Assembly: GCA_023396065.1 (NCBI GenBank)
Contig: JAEWXF010000028.1
Location: forward strand, 186,001 to 250,000
Origin: Methanobacteriota archaeon
Lineage (GTDB): Archaea > Halobacteriota > Methanomicrobia > Methanomicrobiales > Methanocorpusculaceae
Reading direction: 5' to 3'
Length of the DNA stretch: 64,000 nucleotides
Shown: piece by piece, positions 16,644-25,290 of the stretch
Position numbering within the stretch: the stretch's first letter is position 1
Layout: every line of letters begins with the position of its first letter
Translations under genes and position numbers: made by a program
Notes under the pieces: generated by a model
The model's database searches: none
Seen by the model: the letters and a program-made list of their open reading frames with translations, nothing else
What the model was told of the DNA's origin: nothing

Positions 16644-17842
16644 GTGCGATGGACGCAAATACGATTATTATCATACTCGGCATTGTTATCGCACTTGCGT
16701 TTAACTTTTCAAACGGCAGGAATGATGCGTCGAATACAATCGCAACGACCGTTGCAACGCGTGCTCTGGCGCCGCGAACGGCGATTATTTTAGCGTCGGT
16801 CTGTTGTCTCGCAGGTCCGTTCATTTATTCGACGGCGGTTGCAAAAACGATCGGGAAAGGGATTGTTACCCCTGAGATTTTTACGCCTGTTTTACTGTTT
16901 ATTGGTTTGATCGGAGCGGTGTTATGGGTGAATGCCTGTTCACAGTATGGAATTCCGGTGTCATCGTCCCATGCTCTGGTGGGCGGTCTGATGGGTGTGG
17001 GTCTTGCCGGCGGAGGAATTGGTGCTATTTTCTGGCCGGTACCGGAGATGGTCGGCTACACGGTTCTGTATCTGACTGCAGGAGCAGCTGTCGGGGCAGG
17101 AATCATGGTTCTGCTTGCGGTTCTGGCGAAGGATTCGCTGTTGTTTTATGCAAAGCTGGGAGCAGGGATCGGGGCGATTGTGACAATTCCGATTCTGATG
17201 ATTCTGGATCTGTTTGTGATCAGCGGACTGCTTGCGATTCTGCTGTTTATCTGTGTGTCGCCGATATTAGGTCTGCTGGTGTCATATACGGTGACTACGG
17301 TGCTGACGAAGCTGATGGAGCGGTCCCGTCAGCCGACGAAGATGAACAAGTGGTTCCAGCGGGCACAGATTGTGGGTTCCGGTTTTCAGGCGATGAGTCT
17401 GGGCGGAAATGATGCCCAGAATGCGATGGGTATTATTATTGCAATTCTGATTTCTGCGGGTCTGGTAACGGCGGATGCGGAGCTGCCGCTGTGGGTGATT
17501 GTGTTGTCGGCACTGGCAATTTCGCTGGGTATCCTGTCGGGAGGGTGGAAGGTTATTAAGAAGATGGGTACAGGCATCACCCGTATCCGGCCGTATCAGG
17601 GTTTTTCCGCGGCGATGTCGGGTGGTCTGGTGCTGTCGTTTATGACGATGTTTGGGGTGCCGGTTTCAACGACACATGTGGCAAGCGGGACGATTATGGG
17701 AACGGGAGTGACCCGCGGGTTTGGTGCTGTCCGCTGGGGAGCAGTCCGGCAGATGGTGACGGCATGGATTCTGACGATTCCCGCGGCAGCGGCGGTGTCG
17801 TTTGTGTGTTATGTGGTCGCCCGGGCAATCTTCGGATTCTGA
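16640..17842 (+). CDS. Pit-family inorganic phosphate transporter
   Basis: A 400-residue, ten- to eleven-helix transporter. FSNGRNDASNTIATTVATRAL (first PiT repeat, near residue 20) and the second-half GVPVSTTHVASGTIMGTG motif (near residue 337) mark the phosphate:cation symporter family; QIVGSGFQAMSLGGNDAQNAMG is the duplicated GNDxxN motif. A GTG start overlapping the DUF47 stop is used here; an ATG three codons later is the alternative. Confidence 0.94.
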   Translation: MSAMDANTIIIILGIVIALAFNFSNGRNDASNTIATTVATRALAPRTAIILASVCCLAGPFIYSTAVAKTIGKGIVTPEIFTPVLLFIGLIGAVLWVNACSQYGIPVSSSHALVGGLMGVGLAGGGIGAIFWPVPEMVGYTVLYLTAGAAVGAGIMVLLAVLAKDSLLFYAKLGAGIGAIVTIPILMILDLFVISGLLAILLFICVSPILGLLVSYTVTTVLTKLMERSRQPTKMNKWFQRAQIVGSGFQAMSLGGNDAQNAMGIIIAILISAGLVTADAELPLWVIVLSALAISLGILSGGWKVIKKMGTGITRIRPYQGFSAAMSGGLVLSFMTMFGVPVSTTHVASGTIMGTGVTRGFGAVRWGAVRQMVTAWILTIPAAAAVSFVCYVVARAIFGF

Positions 17843-17939
17843 CGCGGTGCCGGGCGGGTTCCTAGTAGTCCCCCGGAGGGGGGCTTTCCGCGAAGCGGCT
17901 ACTTTCATAAAAACGCGAATAGCGCGAATACAGCGAATA

Positions 17940-17960
17940 AAAATCGCCAAAGGCGATTTT
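17940..17960 (+). terminator. Hairpin terminator of the phosphate operon
   Basis: AAAATCGCC and GGCGATTTT pair perfectly around an AAA loop, about 100 bases after the Pit stop. Between the stop and this hairpin are a CCCCC-GGA-GGGGG hairpin and several GCGAA repeats. Confidence 0.5.
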
Positions 17961-18015
17961 CCAGCCCATTATAATTCTATATAAAGCGCCGCCGCGAAGC
18001 GGCTGAGCCGGGCGG

Positions 18016-18171
18016 CGCTTTAGGTCTTCCGTTGCGGGGTTCCCCCCACTAGGGGTAGCCCTCTCCGAGCCCGAAGGGCGAGTAGTCGAAGATATCAATT
18101 CCTGTGGGGGGGTCGCTGCTGCCCCGGACAGGGGCAGCGACCCCCCAACATTAGGAATTGGTATGTTCGAA
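18016..18171. repeat. 155-bp inverted repeat, copy B
   Basis: Reverse-complement copy of 10630-10784. It differs by one extra base in a C-run and by the orientation of its central 13-bp core, which reads CCCCGGACAGGGG on the plus strand in both copies although the surrounding sequence is inverted. On the inner side it is fused to an 11-bp stem (AAAGCGCCGCC at 17984-17994 with GGCGGCGCTTT at 18011-18021). The surrounding gap (17843-18638) holds no recognisable gene. Confidence 0.9.
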
Positions 18172-18550
18172 CGACACCCACAGGCATTCGGTTCTGCGTC
18201 AACGGATCTGCCCTCCGGTTTGTAGCTGTAGCGTATGAAGAGATGGATGCTGCAGGGTATGGATATCTGAAAGATACAATATAACAAAATCGTGTCCCGC
18301 GGGCATCCGGATATTTGCGCGAACTTCCATCCTTTTCTCCGGGGGCCTGCCGAGCCCGGCTGATCCCGACCTCCCCTGCAGGAAAGAAAATCCGGTCAGT
18401 CATGCCGATCCCATATATACCTATCTCACGTGACAAAAAACAGGGTTAGAAATCCAAAATACTGTATTAAATATATCGAATGTTACAAAAATACCCAAAA
18501 ATTTTGTCACAATTGATACGGTTTTATTAACAGGAGGGCAATAGTTCAGC

Positions 18551-18632
18551 ATACAACAGGTCCAAGTCGGAGACTTACGCGACACGCAAGGTCACAGACC
18601 TTGCACGCGAATGTTGTATCTACAACAGGTGA
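18551..18632 (+). promoter_or_regulatory. Structured leader before the arginine decarboxylase gene, candidate riboswitch or attenuator
   Basis: ATACAACA (18551-18558) can pair with TGTTGTAT (18612-18619), closing a three-way junction with two hairpins: AAGTC-GGA-GACTT (18564-18576) and GCAAGGTC-ACA-GACCTTGC (18586-18604). Each hairpin is followed by the same ACGCGA. The 3' closing strand can instead pair with ACAACA at 18622-18627, immediately before the ribosome-binding sequence AGGTGA (18627-18632). The two pairings exclude each other, the layout of a translational switch. The ACAACAGGT direct repeat (18553-18561, 18622-18630) could alternatively be the scar of a 69-bp insertion. No known riboswitch class is recognised. 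Confidence 0.5.
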
Positions 18633-18638
18633 ATACTT

Positions 18639-20906
18639 ATGGAATCAACAGATACCCTGTCCGTCCTGATAATTGGGGCAGACACCAAATCCGGTAGTGC
18701 CTTTGCCCACAACATGCAGGCACTCATTGATCATCTGAAACATGATGATATGCACGTCATTACCGTTGACACCTTTGAAGGCCTCAAAGACGGATTCATT
18801 GCAAACGGTGCGATGGCAGACTGTATCTTAATCGACTGGCATGCCCAGAGTGCCCAGGAGTTAATCAAACTCATCCGCAAACAGAACAAATACGTCAGTA
18901 TTTTTCTCCTCACCGAGCCGGGTGATCTTTCAAAAATCCCGGTTGAGGTGTTCTCCACCATCGATGAGTATGCATGGATTCTCGGTGATACGCCGGAGTT
19001 CATCGCAGGGAGAATCAAATCCGCTGCCCGGAAATATCGGAAAGCCATCCTCCCGCCGATGTTCGGCGCACTCATGGACTTCTCCGAAGACTACGAGTAC
19101 TCCTGGCATACTCCCGGCCACACCGCCGGAACGGCTTTTCTGAAGTCACCTATCGGCAAACTTTTCTATGAATTTTACGGAGAACAGACATTCCGCTCCG
19201 ACCTTTCCATATCGGTCGGGGAACTCGGCAGTCTGCTTGACCACTCGGGACCTATTGGTGAAGCGGAAAAGTACGCGGCCAAAGTGTTTGGTTCCGACAT
19301 GACCTTCTTTGTCACGAACGGAACTTCCACATCGAACCGTGTCGTACAGGGAGCACTCGTTGCCCCGGATGAAATCGTCTTTGTGGACCGGAACTGTCAC
19401 AAATCCCTCGAACAGGCATTCACGCTTGATCACGGCATCCCGGTCTACATGGTGCCGACAAGAAACCGGTATGGTATTCTCGGACCTATCCCGGAGCAGG
19501 AGATGAAACAGGAAACTCTGGCAAAGAAGATCGAAACCCACCCGCTGGCATCCAAGGCCGCCGACAAAACAGCGGCCGCCGCGGTTGTTACGAACTCCAC
19601 CTACGACGGTGTCTGTTACGATGCAGTCCATGCGGAATCACTGCTTGGGAAAACAGTGAACACCATCCACTTCGATGAAGCCTGGTACGGATACGCGAAG
19701 TTCAACCCGATGTATGCCGGCCGGTTCGGAATGCATGATGATGAACGGTCTGCAGCAAACCGGCCGACGGTGATTACCACACAGTCCACCCACAAACTGC
19801 TCGCGGCGTTATCCCAGGCATCGATGATCCATATCAAAAACGGTCAGCACCCGCTGGATCACGCTCTCTTTAACGAAGCGTTCATGATGCATGCCTCTAC
19901 CTCCCCGCAGTACAGTATTATTGCGTCCCTGGATGTCTCGTCCAAAATGATGGATATGGGCGGCGAGGCGCTCATGCAGGAGTCCATTGAAGAGGCCATC
20001 CGGTTCCGTCAGATGATGGCCAGAGCCTGCGGTGAGATGAACATCTGCAAACCCGGTGACTGGTGGTTCAAGGCCTGGCAGCCCGACATGGTTACTCTGC
20101 CGGACGGCAGGAAAGTATCGTTCGCTGATGCCGACCCGGCAGTCCTTGCTCACAATCCAGGCTGCTGGACGCTTCGTCCCGGAGAGGTCTGGCACGGTTT
20201 CCCGGAGATGACCGAGAACTGGGCGATGCTGGATCCGATCAAGGTTACCGTCCTGACTCCGGGAATGAAGGACGACGGAACTCACGCGGACTTCGGGATT
20301 CCGTCAGCGATCGTGCTTGCCTACCTCGATACGAAAGGTATCATCAACGAGAAGTCCGGCGACTACAACATTCTGTTCCTCTTCTCAATGGGGGTCACCA
20401 AAGGAAAGTGGGGAACACTGATGTCGGCACTCTTCGACTTCAAGACCCTGTTCGACAAAAACACCCCGCTCATGGATGTCCTGCCGGATCTGGTCAAGGC
20501 ATATCCGGACCGCTACAGCGGTATGACACTGCAGACTCTTGCAAAAGAGATGCACCAGTACATTAAATCCACCCGCCAGACCCAGCTTGCAAACGAGGCC
20601 TGTGCAGTAATGCCCAAACCGGTGATGAAGCCGTCGGATGCTTACCGCTACATTGTAAAAGGCCAGGTTGAGCACGTACCGGTTGACAAAATGGCAAACC
20701 GCATTGTTGCGACCGGTGTTGTTCCGTACCCGCCGGGAATCCCCATGCTCATGCCGGGCGAGTGTGCCGGGAAGGCAGACGGCCCGATTCTGATGTATCT
20801 GAAAACTCTGCAGGGTTTCGACCGCAAGTTTCCGGGATTCGCCCACGACACCCATGGAGTCGAGGCGGTCGACGGAACCTACTATGTGTACTGTTTAAAG
20901 GAGTAA
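18639..20906 (+). CDS. AdiA-type arginine decarboxylase (PLP-dependent)
   Basis: A 755-residue fold-type I decarboxylase of the bacterial Orn/Lys/Arg class. Domains: a receiver-like wing (residues 1-130, LIIGADTKSGS), the PLP domain (YSWHTPGHTAGTAF near 152, HFDEAWYGYA with the PLP-binding Asp near 348, TQSTHKLLAALS with the Schiff-base Lys at 386) and the C-terminal domain. Length and lysine position equal those reported for E. coli AdiA (Lys386), rather than lysine (about 715 aa) or ornithine enzymes. It should turn arginine into agmatine and CO2, consuming a proton. AGGTGA sits six bases before the ATG. The antiporter gene follows after seven bases. Substrate is inferred from length and family only. 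Confidence 0.85.
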   Translation: MESTDTLSVLIIGADTKSGSAFAHNMQALIDHLKHDDMHVITVDTFEGLKDGFIANGAMADCILIDWHAQSAQELIKLIRKQNKYVSIFLLTEPGDLSKIPVEVFSTIDEYAWILGDTPEFIAGRIKSAARKYRKAILPPMFGALMDFSEDYEYSWHTPGHTAGTAFLKSPIGKLFYEFYGEQTFRSDLSISVGELGSLLDHSGPIGEAEKYAAKVFGSDMTFFVTNGTSTSNRVVQGALVAPDEIVFVDRNCHKSLEQAFTLDHGIPVYMVPTRNRYGILGPIPEQEMKQETLAKKIETHPLASKAADKTAAAAVVTNSTYDGVCYDAVHAESLLGKTVNTIHFDEAWYGYAKFNPMYAGRFGMHDDERSAANRPTVITTQSTHKLLAALSQASMIHIKNGQHPLDHALFNEAFMMHASTSPQYSIIASLDVSSKMMDMGGEALMQESIEEAIRFRQMMARACGEMNICKPGDWWFKAWQPDMVTLPDGRKVSFADADPAVLAHNPGCWTLRPGEVWHGFPEMTENWAMLDPIKVTVLTPGMKDDGTHADFGIPSAIVLAYLDTKGIINEKSGDYNILFLFSMGVTKGKWGTLMSALFDFKTLFDKNTPLMDVLPDLVKAYPDRYSGMTLQTLAKEMHQYIKSTRQTQLANEACAVMPKPVMKPSDAYRYIVKGQVEHVPVDKMANRIVATGVVPYPPGIPMLMPGECAGKADGPILMYLKTLQGFDRKFPGFAHDTHGVEAVDGTYYVYCLKE

Positions 20907-20913
20907 TGTTCTC

Positions 20914-22419
20914 ATGACTGATTCAACAGCTGCCACGGGCACTTCCAGTGGAAGTGCCCCGGCAAAAAAACTCAGCTCCAACAAAAAACTTGGAATTATC
21001 TCCCTTGCGATGATCAACGTCGCCGCAGTGTTAAGTCTGCGGAACTTCCCGACGATGGCCATGGAAGGGTGGGGAATGATTTTCTGGTACGTTCTGTTTA
21101 CCGTGTGTTTCCTGATTCCAACCGCTCTCGTTGCAGCTGAGCTTGCCTCTACCTGGCCAAAAGCCGGAGGTATTTATGCATGGGTGAAAGAGGCATTTCC
21201 CGGAGACGGGAGTTTCATTACAATCTGGTGTTCCTGGGTGAACAATCTGGTGTGGTTCCCGACCGTGGTGTCGTTCTTTGCGGCGACTCTCGCATATGCG
21301 GTTCTCGCACCGACGCTTGGAAACAACCACATCTATATGGCAATCGCCATGCTTGCCTGTTACTGGGGTGTGACGCTGTTTAACTTTTACAGCTCGACGA
21401 AAAACTCGACGCTGCTGTCAACGGTGGGTACGTTCCTTGGTTCTCTGATTCCAATCGGTATCATTGTGGTACTGATGATTGTCTGGATTGCTATGGGTAA
21501 CCCGAATGCTCTCGGTGCCCCGACGGTCGATAACATGCTACCGTCGATGAACATGAGTACGATTACGTTCGCGGCAAGTATGATTCTCGTGTTTGCCGGT
21601 ATGGAAATGGCAGGATATCATGCCCGTGAGACAGAGAATCCGCGGCGGGATTATCCGATTGCGATGTTTATTGCAGCGGCCATCATCTGTATCATGTCGA
21701 TTCTCGGAACTCTTGCGGTTGGTGTGGTGATTCCGGCTGACGAGATCAGCCTGAACGCAGGTATCGTTCAGACGTTCCTGTCAATGTTTACCCATATGCA
21801 TGTGGAGTGGCTGGTTATTCCTGTCGCAATTATGCTTGCGATCGGTATTATCGCCCAGTTGTCCACCTGGGTTGTCGGTCCGGCAAAAGGTCTTCTTCCT
21901 GCTGCAATGACCGGTGATCTGCCGCCAATTTTCCGGAAGACAAACAAGTACGGTATGCCTCTCGGCGTTTTAGTCGTTCAGGGTATTATCTCTTCGGCGT
22001 TTGCGATTGCCATGGTCGCAATTCCGTCGATCAATGAGGGATACTGGATTCTGACGGCAATTACCTCGCTGATCAATGCGGTGATGTATATGTTTATGTT
22101 CGCGGCGTTCATTAAGCTGCGGAAGACGAAACCGGATGTGAAGCGTCCGTACAAACTTCCGGGTGGGAAGGCCGGTATGTGGATCGTCGGCGGAGTTGCC
22201 CTGATTACGCTGTTCTTTGCATTTGCGGTGGGACTCCTGCCGGAGACGAACGGTGTGAGTTACGGGATGACACAGACAATTCTGTATGTTATCGGTATGC
22301 TGATTTCCGTGCTGGTAATTATCCTGTTACCGCCGATCATTCTGCGCAAGCTGAAGAAGCCCTCCTGGAAGCCAAGCGATGAGGAGTACAAGGCATGGCT
22401 TGCGGAAGACCCAGAGTAA
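20914..22419 (+). CDS. APC-superfamily amino acid antiporter
   Basis: A 501-residue, 12-helix amino acid/polyamine transporter. The N-terminal NVAAVLSLRNFPTMAMEGWG and LIPTALVAAELASTWPKAGGIYAWVKEAF segments, and the length, fit the glutamate:GABA antiporter (GadC-like) branch better than the shorter AdiC type. FAGMEMAGYHARETENPRRDYP is the conserved helix-6/7 loop. Directly downstream of the decarboxylase, it probably swaps extracellular arginine for agmatine. Its ribosome site (AAGGAG) lies at the end of the decarboxylase frame. Confidence 0.87.
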   Translation: MTDSTAATGTSSGSAPAKKLSSNKKLGIISLAMINVAAVLSLRNFPTMAMEGWGMIFWYVLFTVCFLIPTALVAAELASTWPKAGGIYAWVKEAFPGDGSFITIWCSWVNNLVWFPTVVSFFAATLAYAVLAPTLGNNHIYMAIAMLACYWGVTLFNFYSSTKNSTLLSTVGTFLGSLIPIGIIVVLMIVWIAMGNPNALGAPTVDNMLPSMNMSTITFAASMILVFAGMEMAGYHARETENPRRDYPIAMFIAAAIICIMSILGTLAVGVVIPADEISLNAGIVQTFLSMFTHMHVEWLVIPVAIMLAIGIIAQLSTWVVGPAKGLLPAAMTGDLPPIFRKTNKYGMPLGVLVVQGIISSAFAIAMVAIPSINEGYWILTAITSLINAVMYMFMFAAFIKLRKTKPDVKRPYKLPGGKAGMWIVGGVALITLFFAFAVGLLPETNGVSYGMTQTILYVIGMLISVLVIILLPPIILRKLKKPSWKPSDEEYKAWLAEDPE

Positions 22420-22423
22420 CATA

Positions 22424-22444
22424 ATTTTCCTTTTTTCCTTTTTT
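22424..22444 (+). terminator. Pyrimidine-rich terminator after the antiporter gene
   Basis: Three T-runs within 21 bases start just after the antiporter stop, a typical archaeal transcription end. Confidence 0.5.
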
Positions 22445-22615
22445 CCCGGTTTCAGCAAGCAGTCCGAACCGTTTTGTTTGTTCAGGGGAAACAGGTGTCT
22501 GCATGCCAACAGACACAAAATATAGGAGATATCCGGATAATCATGCACAGATAGGCTCCGGTTTGGGGGTGTGTTTTCCTGAAGGGAATCGGAAAGCTTT
22601 CTGCTGCCGGTCTCC

Positions 22616-23122
22616 TTACTTGGAGGTTTCGATATATTTTCTTCCGGAATCGTCCTCAGTGAAGATGGTTGCATCAGGATAGTACATGCATTTTTTCCGG
22701 GAAGTTTCCAGATACATTCGTCCCCGGCTTTCAAGGGTGATGAGGATGTCGTCAGAATCTGTTTTCCAGGTGATTTCCAGAAATCCGGTGATGCGTTTCA
22801 CCATGGAGATTGTTCCTGTCTCAAGCTGACCGAGATAGATGATGTTGCCGAATTTATCAAGCGTGAGTGTTCCGCCCGGCAGGTCCAGTGATGTTTCCCC
22901 AGTTGTGCTGTTGCCGATATTGCGTGCGTGTTCTGCGGATTTGGCAAGGTAGAGATCGGCCTGACGAAGAAGGGCGGAGGCCTGGAGGTAGTTGTAATAT
23001 TCTTCGCGGTTTGTGTCCGAGACACCCATTTTACGGACTGCTGATTCCCCGGTGAGGCAAAGTGCGGCGTCCTGAATACAGGTTACGGTGTTGGCAATGG
23101 TAATTTCCAGTCGTTTCATCAT
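22616..23122 (-). CDS. Unrecognised protein, tandem paralogue 1
   Basis: A 168-residue protein I cannot assign. The N-terminal part (residues 1-70) is helical with TIANTVTCIQDAALCLTG, YYNYLQASALLRQAD and AKSAEHARNIG; the C-terminal part looks like beta strands (GTLTLDKFGNIIYLG, SMVKRITGFLEITWK, RGRMYLETSRKKCMYY). No signal peptide or membrane helix. About 85% identical to paralogue 2 by eye. The start at 23122 matches paralogue 2 and has AGGAA ten bases upstream, inside a small TTCCT-TC-AGGAA palindrome; an upstream Met is in frame. A 5' hairpin (around 23168-23187) resembles that of paralogue 2. Confidence 0.75.
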   Translation of the reverse strand: MMKRLEITIANTVTCIQDAALCLTGESAVRKMGVSDTNREEYYNYLQASALLRQADLYLAKSAEHARNIGNSTTGETSLDLPGGTLTLDKFGNIIYLGQLETGTISMVKRITGFLEITWKTDSDDILITLESRGRMYLETSRKKCMYYPDATIFTEDDSGRKYIETSK

Positions 23123-23796
23123 GGTAGTGGTGTTCCTGAAGGAAATCAGAAGACTGGTCTCTCGAACACCCGCATCCATGATACGGGCGTAAAATCAGAA
23201 TAACCCAGATATGGTGGAAGTATTCTTATGAAACCAGAAAATACTGAATCCTACTACAGAAGGATTGCATCAGTTGGAAAAATATCGGAAAATTAGAGTA
23301 TTGTGTCTCTTTTTTCGAGAAATATTTTGAACAATGAATATCTATATCGACCTGCATTTCACGTGAATTTCTGTGACAGTTATGATATGCAATTCTGTAA
23401 TGCAGACCCGTATCATCTCCAGATCGTCGATATCTCACAATATGTCAAGATTTAGCGATACTTCATATAGTATTAATACATTAAATACTACTGTAGGAGG
23501 GTATATTCATTTGAGAGATGGCAACTGCCCTGATCTGTAAGAATATTTTCCGGGAAGCATCGACTGTATGGTGCGCTGATTCCAGGATAACTGGAGACGG
23601 TTTCAGAAAAAAAAACTTTTTTTTACCGGTTTCAACAAGCAGTCCGGTTCATATCGTTCGTTCAGGGAAAACAGATATCTGCATGCCAACAGACGGGAAA
23701 TATAGGAGGTATCCGGATACTATACACAGATAGGCTCCGGTTTGGGGGTGTGTGTTTTCCTGAAGAGAATCGGAGAGCTTTCTGCTGCCGGTCCCC

Positions 23797-24303
23797 CTAC
23801 GCAGAGGTTTCAATATATTTTCTCCCGGATTCATCTTCGGTGAAGATGGTTGCATCAGGATAGTACATGCGTTTTTTCCGGGAGGTGTTCAGATACATTC
23901 GTCCCCGGCTTTCGAGGGTGATGAGAATGTCGTCGGACTCTGTTTTCCAGGTGATTTCCAGAAATCCGGTGATGCGTTTCACCATAGAGATTGTCCCCGT
24001 TTCAAACCGTCCGAGATAGATGATATTGCCGAATTTGTCGAGTGTCAGGGTTCCGTCCGATAGATCCAGCGACGTCTCTCCGGGGATACTACCACCAATA
24101 CTTCGGGCATGTTCTGCGGATTTGGCAAGATAGAGATCTGCCTGATGCAGAAGGTCGGAGGCCTGGAGATAGTTGTAGTATTCTTCGCGGTTTGTATCCG
24201 AGAGACCCATTTTGCGAACGGCTGATTCCCCGGTGAGACAGAGGACGGCGTCCTGTATGCAGGTTACGGTGTTGGCAATAGTAATTTCCAGTCGTTTTAT
24301 CAT
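23797..24303 (-). CDS. Unrecognised protein, tandem paralogue 2
   Basis: 168 residues, near-identical to paralogue 1, with most changes conservative (for example QLETG to RFETG) and synonymous differences common, so both copies seem to be under protein-level constraint. The leader carries a 9-bp perfect hairpin ACCCGTATC/GATACGGGT (24349-24369) and the AGGAA ribosome site lies inside a TTCCT/AGGAA palindrome (24314-24325). Function unknown. Confidence 0.75.
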   Translation of the reverse strand: MIKRLEITIANTVTCIQDAVLCLTGESAVRKMGLSDTNREEYYNYLQASDLLHQADLYLAKSAEHARSIGGSIPGETSLDLSDGTLTLDKFGNIIYLGRFETGTISMVKRITGFLEITWKTESDDILITLESRGRMYLNTSRKKRMYYPDATIFTEDESGRKYIETSA

Positions 24304-24774
24304 AGTTGTGGTGTTCCTGAAGGAAATCAGAAGGCTGGTCTCTCGAACACCCGTATCTATGATACGGGTCTGATAGAGGAATAATCCCGCTATGATGCGA
24401 GAATTCCCGAGGGAACAGGATCAACTGAATCCTACTGCATGAGGATTAATGCTGACCCAAAAAATTTGGAATATCTGTAGAGATTTTTCTTTTTAGCAAG
24501 AATTTTTTTCAAAAAAGTATGTCTAAGGAGGTAGATATCTCAGATGATTTTGGATGACAGTTGCGATCTGCAGTTCTGCGAATGTGATGTATTTTACCTT
24601 CAGAGAGTCTCTATCTTAAAATTCGTCAAGATTTAGGGACAGTTCATATAGTATTAACACACTAAATACTTATGCAGAAGGATAGTATAGAAAATTCTGG
24701 ACACTATATTTACCAGGAATCTGATAAAAATACGTTTTTGTGATGATTTTCCTCTCTCTAAGAATAGAGACAGT

Positions 24775-25278
24775 TTATTCTATTTTCCGGCGGTACATTC
24801 TTCCGAAGGTATCCTCAACGAAGATTATGGAGTCCGGATAATATATGCGTTTTTTTGCGGATGTTTCGAGATACATTCTCCCCCGACTTTCCTGAATGAT
24901 GACGATAGTCCCCACGTCTCTTTTCCACGTGATTTCCAGACTACCGGTTATCCGTTGTATCAGGGAGACGGTTTCCGTACCCGAGTGTCCAAGATAGAAG
25001 ATGTTGCCGAAGTCATCGGTCGTGAGGGTTCCGTCCGGCAGGCTAAGAGAGGCGTTCCCCTCGGGAATGCTCCCAATACTTCGGGCATGTTCAACTGCCT
25101 GAACAAGATACCGGACGGCAAGCTGAAGAAGATCAGATGTCTGGAGATACAGATAATATTCTTCATGACTCGTCTCAGAAATGCCCCCCGGAAAAACCGA
25201 TGATGTATCGGTTATGCAGAGTAATGCTTCATGGACACAGGTCACTGTATTGGTAATCAGGATTTTTAACAGGTTCAT
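24775..25278 (-). CDS. Unrecognised protein, tandem paralogue 3 (diverged)
   Basis: 167 residues with the same layout as paralogues 1 and 2: ITNTVTCVHEALLCIT, YYLYLQTSDLLQLA, AVEHARSIG, then GTLTTDDFGNIFYLG, QRITGSLEITWKRD and RGRMYLETSAKKRIYYPD. About half the residues match. The ATG at 25278 has a good GAGGTG site nine bases upstream, which sits in a CCTCT/AGAGG hairpin (25290-25303). The N-terminal half is the more variable part; the strongest conservation is in the DGTLT-D-FGNI and RGRMYLET motifs, suggesting these are functional. An upstream Met four codons earlier is possible. Confidence 0.72.
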   Translation of the reverse strand: MNLLKILITNTVTCVHEALLCITDTSSVFPGGISETSHEEYYLYLQTSDLLQLAVRYLVQAVEHARSIGSIPEGNASLSLPDGTLTTDDFGNIFYLGHSGTETVSLIQRITGSLEITWKRDVGTIVIIQESRGRMYLETSAKKRIYYPDSIIFVEDTFGRMYRRKIE

Positions 25279-25290
25279 CGTCGAAAACAC

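Larger units (their letters stand above)
22440..24770. repeat. Tandem duplication units of about 1.18 kb
   Basis: The stretch from about 22440 to 23620 recurs from about 23620 to 24770 with high identity in the gene, in its 3' flank (from TGCATGCCAACAGAC through CTCCGGTTTGGGGGTGTG to TTTCTGCTGCCGGT) and partly in the upstream spacer. Each spacer holds a conserved TCATATAGTATTAA block (23464 and 24649). The spacers (23123-23796 and 24304-24774) otherwise contain no recognisable gene. A third, diverged copy of the gene follows. Confidence 0.85.

Noticed and set aside
18639..20906. Lysine or ornithine decarboxylase
   Set aside because: Total length and the position of the PLP lysine fit the arginine enzyme AdiA better; not fully excluded.
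23226..23438. 70-codon frame in the spacer of the triplicated genes
   Set aside because: Not preserved in the duplicate spacer and lacks a ribosome site.
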